Shown: positions 9,091-16,992, numbered from the stretch's first letter. The stretch: 64,000 nt of DNA from Photobacterium chitinilyticum (GCF_004104355.1 NZ_RJLM01000002.1:337385-401384), one strand, 5' to 3'. The notes: a model not told the origin generated them from the sequence alone. Numbers and translations: made by a program.

Positions 9091-10284
9091 TTACTTATCA
9101 AGACAAACACGTTGGAAGTCATTCCACTCACCCACACCTGGAGTAACTTCCATACAGCCTTTTTTTGTATCCATCACTGCTGTTAACGTAGAGATGAAGT
9201 CAGAGCCATAAGCAGCATGCTGAGCAATTGGCTTAGTATTAAGTACATATTTCGCAGCGTCGACATTACCTTCTGGCGTGTTGTCGATGAATTGCTGTGC
9301 GAACTCTGCGCGCCACTCAGTGTAAGCGGTAGCAACTGTGCGCTGCTTATTTTTCTCACCAAGGCCAACTGACTCTGCAAAGGCTTGCATCACTCCCGGA
9401 CGCTCAGAGTGGTTCGCATGACCGACCCCAGCTTGACGCTTGATGACGTAGTTTTCGCCATCGAGCATTTCCACTCCAACCGTGTTTCCGTGGCTGTCAG
9501 CGAAGTTGAAGTGAGACGCGACGACTGTGCGGTATTTGTCTAGGATCTTCTCTGCATCATCAACATTCTTGGCATTGCGAACTAGGTAGTTTTGCAGTGC
9601 ACCGAGTTCGATAGCACTGTCTGCATCAAGGCCAACACCTTTCGAATCTGTACCTTGGAAGTTAATCACAACACCAATGTCTTTACCTAGCGTTTGACCC
9701 GAGCCATAGAAACCAGATGCCATTACTTGTACATAATCATCCGCTTGCAACACCCAGTAGTTACCGCCAGATAGCGATGGCGTGTCGTTTACTTGACCAA
9801 CAACACCCGTATCCACGAAGCTGACTGTTGTGCATCCGCTAAGTGCAGACTGAGCGGCCGACGCTAATGCTGCATCTAGCTGAGACAGAGTGAACATGGT
9901 TTCTAGTGAAATCCCACCTACTTTGGCAAGCGCTTTAACAACATCGAAATATTCAGGGTTTAGCTTTCGAGAGTTTTCCAACACCTTCACCGAACTTTTC
10001 TCAAATTCGACCACATCAATGCTTGCTAGTTTATAGACATATTGCGCTTCCTTAATACCACGTCGTACTTCTTCACCTACCTGCTTTTCAAACAGCTCAG
10101 CGTAGTCAGCAGGCTTTACACCACGAATATCGACAATCGGCAGACTTTCTTGTTGAACAAATGCCTGAGGGCTGTAATAAGGCTGATTCACATCCAACCC
10201 TGGAGCTGGCTCAAGAGAAATAGCATGAGCTGCGCCAGAAAGTGCAAGTGCTGTAGCAAGGATTGCGCGTTTAGTCGTTAGCAT
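9091..10284 (-). CDS. Secreted C45-family acyltransferase/hydrolase-like protein
   Basis: A 397-residue protein with a Sec signal peptide (residues 1-21, cleavage after AAHA). The core resembles the C45/acyl-CoA:6-aminopenicillanate acyltransferase group of N-terminal-nucleophile hydrolases: the candidate nucleophile Cys151 follows a Gly in SGCTTVSFVDT, the usual autoproteolytic Gly-Cys junction, and a DADSAIELGALQNYLV segment follows the catalytic beta-sheet. Such enzymes cleave or transfer acyl amides, for example in bile-salt- or acyl-homoserine-lactone-like substrates. The actual substrate is unknown. It is transcribed divergently from an XRE regulator at 10420, with inverted repeats between them that could control it. 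It ends 79 bases before the small lipoprotein gene. Confidence 0.75.
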   Translation of the reverse strand: MLTTKRAILATALALSGAAHAISLEPAPGLDVNQPYYSPQAFVQQESLPIVDIRGVKPADYAELFEKQVGEEVRRGIKEAQYVYKLASIDVVEFEKSSVKVLENSRKLNPEYFDVVKALAKVGGISLETMFTLSQLDAALASAAQSALSGCTTVSFVDTGVVGQVNDTPSLSGGNYWVLQADDYVQVMASGFYGSGQTLGKDIGVVINFQGTDSKGVGLDADSAIELGALQNYLVRNAKNVDDAEKILDKYRTVVASHFNFADSHGNTVGVEMLDGENYVIKRQAGVGHANHSERPGVMQAFAESVGLGEKNKQRTVATAYTEWRAEFAQQFIDNTPEGNVDAAKYVLNTKPIAQHAAYGSDFISTLTAVMDTKKGCMEVTPGVGEWNDFQRVCLDK

Positions 10285-10317
10285 GGTGTTTACCCTTATG
10301 TATTTGGTTCATCATCT

Positions 10318-10334
10318 GAGACAGTTCGTGTCTC
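10318..10334. promoter_or_regulatory. Inverted repeat GAGACA-N5-TGTCTC in the divergent promoter
   Basis: GAGACA (10318-10323) and TGTCTC (10329-10334) form a perfect 6-bp inverted repeat with a 5-base spacer, 34 bases upstream of the acyltransferase-like start. It is a candidate operator for the divergent XRE regulator. Confidence 0.4.
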
Positions 10335-10362
10335 TGTATCTGGCTATTAAATTATCATTTCA

Positions 10363-10375
10363 AATTTCCGAAATT
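10363..10375. promoter_or_regulatory. Palindrome AATTTCCGAAATT upstream of the XRE gene
   Basis: AATTTC-C-GAAATT at 10363-10375 is an odd-centred palindrome 45 bases before the XRE ATG. A related element, TTTCC-N7-GGAAA, lies just after that gene at 10877-10893. Autoregulation is plausible but unproven. Confidence 0.35.
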
Positions 10376-10419
10376 CAGATACTGTTAAGGTAATAATTCC
10401 AGAAAAATGGACAGGCACG

Positions 10420-10836
10420 ATGGCAGAAATAGAAACTGAAGGGTTCGAGTTTTTCGGTGTTGAAGAGACAGTGTTTCGTAAAATGGTGATCGAGCGTATC
10501 GAAGCGCTCATGGTTCAAGAGGGGCTGTCTAAGAACTCACTGGCAAAAAAAGCGGACATTGGACGCTCTGCTCTTTATGAGAAAATGGATCGAGAAGCGA
10601 AAAGTCATTTCACTATCTTGGATTTTTTCCGAATTGCCAAAGCGCTTGATGTCAGTTTGCTACAACTATTCCCAATGACACAATTAGAGCGACTCCATGG
10701 CGGTCAACTGCCTCTTTCTGCCAGTACACTAAAGTTTCTCGACCTCATGCTCGCCGCGCCCAAAGAGGACATTGAGTTTTTATCCAACTTTTATGCGTCA
10801 CTTAAAAAGCGGGATAGCGTAGACGAAGATAAATAA
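10420..10836 (+). CDS. XRE-family transcriptional regulator
   Basis: A 138-residue DNA-binding protein. A Cro/CI-type helix-turn-helix lies at about residues 28-85 (GLSKNSLAKKADIGRSALYEKM, then FFRIAKALDVSLLQLF). The C-terminal 50 residues are acidic and helical with no ligand domain that I recognise. It is transcribed divergently from the secreted acyltransferase-like gene across a 135-base interval containing two inverted repeats, and most likely regulates that gene and itself. AT-rich DNA begins immediately downstream. Confidence 0.8.
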   Translation: MAEIETEGFEFFGVEETVFRKMVIERIEALMVQEGLSKNSLAKKADIGRSALYEKMDREAKSHFTILDFFRIAKALDVSLLQLFPMTQLERLHGGQLPLSASTLKFLDLMLAAPKEDIEFLSNFYASLKKRDSVDEDK

Positions 10837-11078
10837 CCGAATACATATCCAGAATTCATACATTCAGCACTAATTATTTCCAAATTATGGAAACGCGCTC
10901 TATGTAGTGGATGAGTAAAATTGGCCACTAGATAAGAGGTTTTGCAATATCTTGAGTAATCCGTCACATGCTAATTTAGCAAAATTACTGACAAACTCCT
11001 GTCCAGCTTCGTGCCTGTCTCTTCATCAGGCACGATTGTGCTTCATTATCTGTCTGTTAGTGCTAGAGAGTGGATATA

Positions 11079-11124
11079 TTTCTGGCATATGCCAGAAACC
11101 GTGATGTATAATTGGCATACATCA
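11079..11124 (+). promoter_or_regulatory. Promoter core with two perfect inverted repeats
   Basis: TTTCTGGCATATGCCAGAAA (11079-11098) is a perfect 20-bp palindrome. Three bases later TGATGTAT (11102-11109) and ATACATCA (11117-11124) form a second perfect inverted repeat. A consensus -10 hexamer TATAAT occupies 11107-11112, inside the second repeat, and the first palindrome covers the -35 position, where no good -35 is visible. This predicts a start near 11119 and control by one or two dimeric DNA-binding proteins. It faces the small-ORF chain that starts at 11128. Confidence 0.65.
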
Positions 11125-11171
11125 ATAATGGAAGGCCCGCTGATAGCTACTTTAAATTCAACCGGATCTCA

Positions 11172-11231
11172 ATGAGTCAGCTTGAACAAGTTCTAACCAT
11201 TTATATTGGATTGAGCAAGAAAGGAAGATAA
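11172..11231 (+). CDS. Possible 19-codon leader peptide in the small-ORF chain
   Basis: Codons from ATG 11172 to TAA 11229-11231 would encode MSQLEQVLTIYIGLSKKGR. Its start overlaps the stop (ATGA) of a 15-codon ORF beginning at 11128, and its stop overlaps the next ATG (TAATG). Neither of the first two ORFs has a clear ribosome site. They may be translated only weakly, or the overlaps may be accidental. Confidence 0.25.
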   Translation: MSQLEQVLTIYIGLSKKGR

Positions 11232-11335
11232 TGCTTGTGAATGAAAATAATGATGATAGTGCCTCCATTGATATTAGAGGCGGTAATGATATTGGTGAAA
11301 CAAAAATGGTAGGGTTTAAAAAACTGTTATGTTAA
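11231..11335 (+). CDS. Small ORF of 34 residues with a strong ribosome site
   Basis: A 34-residue ORF (starts MLVNENNDDSASIDIRGG) preceded by AAGGAAG at 7-13 bases from the ATG, the best ribosome site in the neighbourhood. It ends in TAA 11333-11335, overlapping the following 86-residue ORF by 7 bases. The sequence TTTAAAAAAC sits just before the end. A -1 shift there would join residues 1-31 to the next frame and give a 119-residue protein. Function not recognised. It may be a real small protein, an upstream coupling peptide, or the first half of one gene split by a frameshift. Confidence 0.45.
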   Translation: MLVNENNDDSASIDIRGGNDIGETKMVGFKKLLC

Positions 11336-11589
11336 AAGATACAGAGAGTAATATTGTTGCTCATATTTTTTTTGATTTAGAGTTCAAGATCCAAAATCTT
11401 CAAATAGATAGTGAACAAAAAAAAGAGCTTTCTCAAATTGTTACAAATATGAAAACTGGCTTTGGTTCAGAATCTTTCGAAGAGGCATATAAAGAATTCG
11501 CATCATTTTCATCTAATCATGTGGCGACTATGAATCCAATGCTGCCGTTCATTATACAGTTAGCAGCCTATTTGCCGCTAAGACATTAA
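11329..11589 (+). CDS. Hypothetical small protein, 86 residues
   Basis: An 86-residue ORF starting at ATG 11329, largely helical and acidic in its first 70 residues, with a hydrophobic end (MLPFIIQLAAYLPL). No ribosome site stands at a normal distance; the nearest purine stretch (AGGG) is 15 bases away, so it would depend on coupling to, or frameshifting from, the 34-residue ORF with which it overlaps. It lies in an AT-rich patch between GC-richer genes, suggesting acquired DNA. No family was recognised. Confidence 0.45.
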   Translation: MLKDTESNIVAHIFFDLEFKIQNLQIDSEQKKELSQIVTNMKTGFGSESFEEAYKEFASFSSNHVATMNPMLPFIIQLAAYLPLRH

Positions 11590-11897
11590 TAAATCGCATA
11601 TTTAATGTAACAACTTTAAACCATGGCCATCTATATAAATTGAGCTAAACTCATAAGCTTGTACAATTATTGTCTTATACTTTTTTGTTGTGCTGTATAT
11701 GGTTGTTGGTTACCGTTAACGAAATGCTAGCTATTGTGTACGGCATGGATTTGTTCCAACGTTTCCAGATGGTATAGAAAGTGAAAAGCTCTACTTAAAG
11801 AAGAGTAGGGCTTACTTCTGGTAAATGGTTTGTGACAGAACCTTAAATATCCTTTGTTGAGTTTTTTATGATCAACAGGGTATTCGAGGGGGAATGG
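11590..11897. other. AT-rich gap without a supported gene
   Basis: This 308-base stretch has no convincing ORF or RNA gene. Together with 10840-11589 it forms a low-GC island of about 1 kb. Confidence 0.4.
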
Positions 11898-12479
11898 TTA
11901 TTTTTGCCACACCAATAAAAAGTTGTTGGCCGGCATAGCGACCCTAGCAGCTAGTTGCATTCCCTCACCCCAAGTGATCAGTTGCTCGATGTCCCGTAGG
12001 CCGCCAAAACCTTTTTGCTTTAGGTTTTTATCAAACTCTCGGTTGCTGTCGCTGGTGTATCGGCCATTTACATTCATTGGGCCATATTGGCAAAAAACAC
12101 CGCCTTCGGGTAGGTTGATAGATATGATCTCCATCATCTGCCTGGCTTCAGAAGGTTGCATGATATGAGTGGTGTTAGCCGTGAATACCGCATCCGCATG
12201 GATCCCGGGCCAAGGATCCTGCCCTATGGTAAACGTGATGGGAGGAGTAATATTTTTTGAGGGAGATTCGGCTATCCAGGCAAGAATATTTGCATGATTT
12301 TCAGGCATATCGCTGGTGTGCCAGGTTAATTGGGGCATCTGTGACGCAAAAAATACCGCATGCTGACCAGTACCTGAACCGATTTCCAGAGCGTTTTGGC
12401 AGTTCTTAAAGTGGATGGACAGCTGTTCTAGGATTGGCTGTTTATTGTTTTCGCAGTGCTGACTAAAACGCTTGGACAT
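11898..12479 (-). CDS. DUF938 family SAM-dependent methyltransferase-like protein
   Basis: A 193-residue class I methyltransferase-fold protein of the DUF938/UPF0585 type. The AdoMet motif is ALEIGSGTGQHAVFFA (residues about 31-46). The family signatures WHTSDMPENHANI, DAVFTANTTHIM and FCQYGPMNVNGRYTSDSNREFD are all visible. Length is close to the usual 195-210. Its substrate is not known for the family. It stands alone on the minus strand; no operon partner is close, and the next gene upstream begins beyond 12757. Confidence 0.85.
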   Translation of the reverse strand: MSKRFSQHCENNKQPILEQLSIHFKNCQNALEIGSGTGQHAVFFASQMPQLTWHTSDMPENHANILAWIAESPSKNITPPITFTIGQDPWPGIHADAVFTANTTHIMQPSEARQMMEIISINLPEGGVFCQYGPMNVNGRYTSDSNREFDKNLKQKGFGGLRDIEQLITWGEGMQLAARVAMPANNFLLVWQK

Positions 12480-12684
12480 ATTGCTTCATATGGTTGGATT
12501 AGATTATTTATATAGTTTTCATTAATTATTGCTATAAGGCAAGATGTTATACGAGTGATTGTCTGATCGTTGGTGTGAAACTCTGAGGGAAATTAGTACA
12601 GCTCTTGGAATAAATTATAAAGGTATTAAATTTACAACAGAGTTATTTGCAGAATGAATATCGTCCCTTGTTTTTACCTAATAA

Positions 12685-12707
12685 AGGCTTAGGGGGCAGC
12701 CCTAAGC
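12685..12707 (-). terminator. Terminator of the DSD1/cyclodeaminase operon
   Basis: GGCTTAGGG (12685-12693) and CCCTAAGCC (12699-12707) form a perfect 9-bp stem with a 5-base loop. On the minus strand the stem is followed by TTTATTAGG and later T-rich sequence. It lies 50 bases beyond the stop of the cyclodeaminase-like gene. Confidence 0.75.
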
Positions 12708-12756
12708 CGGATTTCAGGTAGAATGACAATGTGCAAGCTTTGTAGGGTAGAGTCAC

Positions 12757-13668
12757 TTATTGTATTAATTCAAGTAACCTAGCAGCAACAAACAGATCTT
12801 GTACAGCAATACCTGAGCTATCAAAGACAGTAATGTCCTCGGCTGATGCTCTGCCGGGTGAATGAGCGGTAATTACTTCCCCTATCTCAGTTATCGGGGC
12901 ATTGGTTGTATGCTGAAACTCACCGATAACTACAGATTGCGACTTATAATCACAAAATAGCGTGGCATGCTGATATAGTTCGACAGGTAACTCATGTTTA
13001 CCTACTTTATCTGCCCCCATTGCAGAGATATGCGTACCAGGCTTGACCCAATGCGCCTTGAATAACGGTTCACTGGCTGTGGTTGCCGTCACTATAATAT
13101 CTGCTTGTGCGCAACCATATTGCGCCTCGCCAGCTTCAGCCGACACCCCTTTCTCAGTAAGTCGCCCGATAAATTTGTCTGTCTTAGTTTTACTTCTTCC
13201 TACAACAATCACCCTGGAAATATTACGGATAGCCGATATTGCCAAGATTTCATACTCTGCCTGATGACCTGTTCCAAATACGGTCAATACGGATGCGTCG
13301 TCCCGAGCCAGATAATCGACAGCAACGGCATCGGCTGCCGCAGTGCGGTAAGCGTTGACCTTGCTTGAAGCAACTGCGGCAATCAATTCACCCGTTTCAG
13401 GGCTCAACAAAAATACCGTGGTTCCGTGGCATGGTTTATTTTGAAGGTGATTGTTTGGCCAATAGGTACCCGTTTTCCATCCCACTAGCGTTGAGGTCGA
13501 AGCGGATTTCAATGAAAACATGGAGCCAGTTTGCGGGCCCGATGCATTGACTACCGGAAACAGTGTTACTTCGTTGCTGATGGCCGCAACAAGCGCCTCT
13601 TTTACTGCTGAATATGCAAGTTCATGAGTAATAAGGCTTGCTGTTTGAGTTTCGCTCATATAAATCAT
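12757..13668 (-). CDS. Ornithine cyclodeaminase / mu-crystallin family reductase
   Basis: A 303-residue NAD(P)-dependent enzyme of the ornithine cyclodeaminase/ketimine reductase family. The Rossmann motif FGTGHQAEYEILAI, the active-site region SSKVNAYRTAAADAVAVDYLA and GADKVGKHELP are typical. ATG 13668 was chosen because AGGGGTGG stands just upstream and an earlier open stretch lies within the preceding gene; that gene's TAA is 1 base away, so the two are co-translated. Members act on ornithine, ketimines or iminosuccinate. The DSD1-type partner hints at amino or hydroxyamino acid conversion rather than proline synthesis, but that is inference. Confidence 0.85.
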   Translation of the reverse strand: MIYMSETQTASLITHELAYSAVKEALVAAISNEVTLFPVVNASGPQTGSMFSLKSASTSTLVGWKTGTYWPNNHLQNKPCHGTTVFLLSPETGELIAAVASSKVNAYRTAAADAVAVDYLARDDASVLTVFGTGHQAEYEILAISAIRNISRVIVVGRSKTKTDKFIGRLTEKGVSAEAGEAQYGCAQADIIVTATTASEPLFKAHWVKPGTHISAMGADKVGKHELPVELYQHATLFCDYKSQSVVIGEFQHTTNAPITEIGEVITAHSPGRASAEDITVFDSSGIAVQDLFVAARLLELIQ

Positions 13669-13669
13669 T

Positions 13670-14803
13670 TTACCACCCCTGAATTCTGGTCCAAACGTCG
13701 TAGGTTTGGTCTTGTGTATCAAACACATGATATTGTTTGTGCATAGACGCTGTAGCGCAGGCATGATTAGGCAGAATGTGCAATCGACAGCCAAGGGGAT
13801 AATCTTCGAAATTTATGTCACAACCATTCACAGCTTCAATAATGCCATGCTCCTGGTTTGCAGTGGTGACTTGTAAATCGCCAATTTGTTTTCCATCGCA
13901 CTTGGTTACCAGGCCATATCCACAATCTCTTGGTTGATTTTCTGTACCGCGATCAGAAGAGAGTGCCATCCACCCGGCATCGACGATTAGCCAACCTTTA
14001 TCTTTATTGTGACCTATTACTGTGGTGACGACGCTAGCGGCGATATCATTAATATTGCAGATACCGATCCCGGCCATGACCAAATCAAAGAAAGCATAAA
14101 CTCCGGCTCTAACCTCCGTTATTCCGTCCAGATTCTGATAATGATGTGCCGTGGGTGTCGAACCAATGCTGACGATTTCACATGCTATCCCCACTGAACG
14201 AAGCTGTTTGGTAGCCTTAAGTGCCGCTTCTACTTCGTTCTTCGCGCTTTCACGTAATGATATTTGGTCAAAGCAATGGTAAGACTCGCCGGCATGAGTC
14301 AATATCCCCTGAAATTGTGCAAATCCATCAAGCAGTAATAGAGCGATTTGGATTAACGCCGGATCATTCGGATTAATGCCTCCTCTATGCCCGTCACAGT
14401 CAATTTCTACCAATGCCGCAATAGAGCAATGGTTGTCTTGGCAAAACTGGTTCAAGATCTGAGCTTGCTCCATACTATCCAGCAATACTCTAACCTTTGC
14501 CCCTTTAGAGTTAAGGTCACGTATTCTGGATAACTTTGAGGCTGAAATTCCTACGGCATAGAGGATGTCGCTGTAGCCTTCATTTGCGAGAGCTTCTGCT
14601 TCTTTTACGGTCGATACCGTTACCGGAGATGTCTTGTCAGGCAATAAATACTGTATCGCATCGAGTGATCTTACTGTTTTAAAATGTGGCCTCAGACTTG
14701 TCCCTAATCCTTCAATTTTATTGCTTAGCCTGGCTAGGTTATTAAGAAATGTTGGTTTGTTGACAAGAAAGAAAGGCGTATCCAGACCTCGTACTTTTTC
14801 CAT
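13670..14803 (-). CDS. DSD1-type PLP enzyme (D-threonine aldolase / hydroxyaspartate aldolase-like)
   Basis: A 377-residue fold-type III PLP enzyme with an alanine-racemase-like N-terminal barrel. The Schiff-base lysine is Lys42 in LRPHFKTVRS, and the C-terminal metal site is LPNHACATASMH (His347, Cys349), as in D-serine dehydratase/D-threonine aldolase relatives. GSTPTAHH is a phosphate-binding segment. The family includes D-threonine aldolase, D-serine and 3-hydroxyaspartate dehydratases and beta-hydroxyaspartate aldolase BhcC, so the reaction cannot be fixed from sequence. It is the first gene of an operon with a cyclodeaminase-like reductase and is divergent from a LysR regulator. Confidence 0.82.
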   Translation of the reverse strand: MEKVRGLDTPFFLVNKPTFLNNLARLSNKIEGLGTSLRPHFKTVRSLDAIQYLLPDKTSPVTVSTVKEAEALANEGYSDILYAVGISASKLSRIRDLNSKGAKVRVLLDSMEQAQILNQFCQDNHCSIAALVEIDCDGHRGGINPNDPALIQIALLLLDGFAQFQGILTHAGESYHCFDQISLRESAKNEVEAALKATKQLRSVGIACEIVSIGSTPTAHHYQNLDGITEVRAGVYAFFDLVMAGIGICNINDIAASVVTTVIGHNKDKGWLIVDAGWMALSSDRGTENQPRDCGYGLVTKCDGKQIGDLQVTTANQEHGIIEAVNGCDINFEDYPLGCRLHILPNHACATASMHKQYHVFDTQDQTYDVWTRIQGW

Positions 14804-14975
14804 AGTTGGGCATCCAGGTTTTCACTACATAACATGGTCTTTTTCCTTACGTACCAGAAGTAAAAATAGATAATGCATTTGAACTGCATCAAATCCGATG
14901 ACTAATATGAGTATCCAAGAATTAGGTTTTGTTTTACATTAATAAAAATTAACTGATAGGTTTGGTTGAAACCAA

Positions 14976-15884
14976 ATGATTACAACTGAAGATCTCAGAT
15001 TTATTATGACCGTCGCCAGCCATCGAACGTTGGCGGATACGGCCAGAGCCCTAAATATCACTCCGCCCTCGGTGACGCTTCGGCTCCAACATATTGAAAG
15101 AAAACTGTCGATTAAGCTGATTCAACGTCCGTCTCGAATCGTTAGCCTTACAGAAGAAGGACAACTTCTCCTTGATAAAGGGCTCCCTATCCTCAAGGGG
15201 CTGGATGATTTACAAGAGCAGCTTGATGAGAGAAAAGAACAAGTGTGCGGAAAGCTAAGGGTGCTGGCCCCCCTTGGTTTTGGAAATGATTATGTTGCCC
15301 CGTTGCTTGGGGAATATAAAGCGAAGCATCCACAGTTAGATATTGAGCTGGAGCTGTCCGATAATCCTAATTGGGCAAGTCATCATAAATGGGACATTAT
15401 CATCTATATCGGTGCTTTGAATGACTCATCATTGAAAATGATCACTTTAGCGAAAAATCAAAGATTTATATGTGCTTCTCCTGAATATATTCAGGAAATG
15501 GGGTGTCCCGAGGAACCGCAGGATCTGATCAGGCATCGTTGCATTGCGTTGAGGGAAAATAATGAAGATGTTACTTTGTGGCAGTTTATAAATGGTGTCG
15601 ATGGAAAGAGTGAGGTGGTTAGAATCAATCCGACACTGGCAAGTAATGAAGGTCGAGTGATTAAAGATTGGGCCATGGCCGGTTTAGGTATCATTATGCG
15701 TTCTGAATGGGATGTCCAACCTCAGATTAACAGTGGTGAGCTAGTTCGCTTATTGCCCACGTACTCTTTGCCAAACGCCAATATTGTCGCGTTATTAAGT
15801 AGCCCAGAGAAAGAACGCTCAGCTCGTATTTCTGGCTTTATTTCGCTAATGAAAGAGCGGTTAGTCCCATTACCCTGGAAGTAG
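14976..15884 (+). CDS. LysR-family regulator of the divergent amino-acid operon
   Basis: A 302-residue LysR-type regulator. The N-terminal winged helix-turn-helix (TEDLRFIMTVASHRTLADTARALNITPPSVTLRLQHIERKL is its core, residues 4-45) precedes a periplasmic-binding-like effector domain from about residue 90. It is divergent from the DSD1/cyclodeaminase operon across 172 bases, the classic arrangement for LysR control of a neighbouring catabolic operon. The effector is probably the substrate or product of those enzymes. Confidence 0.85.
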   Translation: MITTEDLRFIMTVASHRTLADTARALNITPPSVTLRLQHIERKLSIKLIQRPSRIVSLTEEGQLLLDKGLPILKGLDDLQEQLDERKEQVCGKLRVLAPLGFGNDYVAPLLGEYKAKHPQLDIELELSDNPNWASHHKWDIIIYIGALNDSSLKMITLAKNQRFICASPEYIQEMGCPEEPQDLIRHRCIALRENNEDVTLWQFINGVDGKSEVVRINPTLASNEGRVIKDWAMAGLGIIMRSEWDVQPQINSGELVRLLPTYSLPNANIVALLSSPEKERSARISGFISLMKERLVPLPWK

Positions 15885-15916
15885 AAATGCTTAAAGCGAG
15901 GGCTATAAATCTAACT

Positions 15917-15948
15917 TATACCAATGTGATTTAACCCACATTGGTATA
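15917..15948 (+). terminator. Hairpin after the LysR gene
   Basis: TATACCAATGTG (15917-15928) pairs perfectly with CACATTGGTATA (15937-15948) around an 8-base loop, 32 bases after the LysR stop. Similar TATACCAAT hairpins are frequent between genes in Vibrionaceae, from my recollection. It adjoins the MITE at 15947, and its right arm shares two bases with the MITE end. Confidence 0.6.
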
Positions 15949-16213
15949 TACCCAAGCTACCTCAAGATGCTCGTTTCAGCGAGAATTACTTGGCTACTAG
16001 GCTAGGCATCGATTAGAAGATCTAGTGGCTCTAAATTAATAATCGGTAACAACGCATAGCAGCCAAGTAAACTCGCCCTTTGGGAGTGAGCCAGCGAACC
16101 CATTTCTGTGTCAAATAACGTTGAAAGGGAATAGCCATTTCTTCCGTCATTTTCCTTGAACTGAGCTCGCTGGCCTCACTCTGAATCCTGTATCTTGAGG
16201 TAGCTTGGGTATA
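15947..16213. mobile_element. MITE-like element with 22-bp terminal inverted repeats
   Basis: A 267-base non-coding element whose ends are perfect 22-bp inverted repeats (15947-15968 and 16192-16213, outer sequence TATACCCAAGCTACCTC). An inner inverted pair, TTACTTGGCT at 15986-15995 and AGCCAAGTAA at 16061-16070, gives it nested structure. No ORF is present, so movement would need a transposase elsewhere. A 17-base piece identical to one end occurs again at 32750-32766. Target duplication could not be identified, partly because a hairpin abuts the left end. Confidence 0.8.
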
Positions 16214-16234
16214 AATGTGTACTAAGGCATTAAC

Positions 16235-16807
16235 TTACATCCGAAATAACTCAACCCGAAGATGGTTTTCGTCTTCGTATGCGACAACCGATTGAAAATA
16301 GCCGCTTCGCTCTATAATGTTAGAAAATAAATCTTTATGATCAGAACTACCGATGAAAAGTATCTGGGTTGATTTGATCATCAGCCCTTCATCATCAAAG
16401 CTCGATGTTAAATCTTCATCAACCACACATACTAGTACCTTGCCATATCGAGCATTCAGGTCGATATTGTGGGCCAGCGAGTATTGAGCATTGGTACGAA
16501 GCTGAGATTCGACTTCCCTAATGAGCCCGACAAAACGGTACAGGTCCGTTGAGCAGGTTTGCAGTAAGCGCTCGTGGTTCCGAACTAGAATTGATTCTAA
16601 GTTGGTCCCCGCTTGTCGCCCGAGCAATAGCCAATTTTTAGTCGACTTTCTGACAGTCCGGTACCGACTGGCTTTGACTACGGGTTTGAGATACTGAACA
16701 AGTAGATTATTCTTCTCAGTTAGGGTGAGGCGTTTGTCGAGTTTTTTAAATTCTAAGTGTAATAAGGCATGAGTACTAATGTCTAACAGCAGTTGGGATT
16801 GGTTCAT
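16235..16807 (-). CDS. DUF2913-like conserved hypothetical protein
   Basis: A 190-residue protein without signal peptide or membrane segment. The N-terminal pattern QLLLDISTHALLHLEFKK, the Arg/Lys-rich middle and an overall length near 200 recall DUF2913 proteins found in several copies in Vibrio and Photobacterium. The family match is from memory and moderate. The C-terminal half (about 120-190) is acidic and probably alpha/beta. Function unknown. The MITE lies 21 bases beyond its stop. GGGT precedes the ATG at a slightly long distance. Confidence 0.6.
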   Translation of the reverse strand: MNQSQLLLDISTHALLHLEFKKLDKRLTLTEKNNLLVQYLKPVVKASRYRTVRKSTKNWLLLGRQAGTNLESILVRNHERLLQTCSTDLYRFVGLIREVESQLRTNAQYSLAHNIDLNARYGKVLVCVVDEDLTSSFDDEGLMIKSTQILFIGSSDHKDLFSNIIERSGYFQSVVAYEDENHLRVELFRM

Positions 16808-16992
16808 TCGAGTACCCAGTTGGAACAGAACTTAACAATAATATCATACTATTACTGTCATAAGATAACCGTAGCGTTCGTTATCTTTTTCCTTGAACAA
16901 GTATCGTATCTAGGGTTCAGTGCCGATTCTGGCTAGTGTTGCTCTCGAAAGTCTTTAGACTTAGCAGAAGATAAGCCATCGAGAGTTCTGTC

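Noticed and set aside
10408-11019. GACAGGCACGA present as an inverted pair around the XRE gene
   Set aside because: Only 11 bp long; a chance match is plausible and no target duplication or transposase is present.
12550-12657. Open stretch encoding DRWCETLREISTALGINYKG and on to a stop
   Set aside because: No start codon and only about 32 residues after a stop; could be a relic of an unknown gene but cannot be supported.
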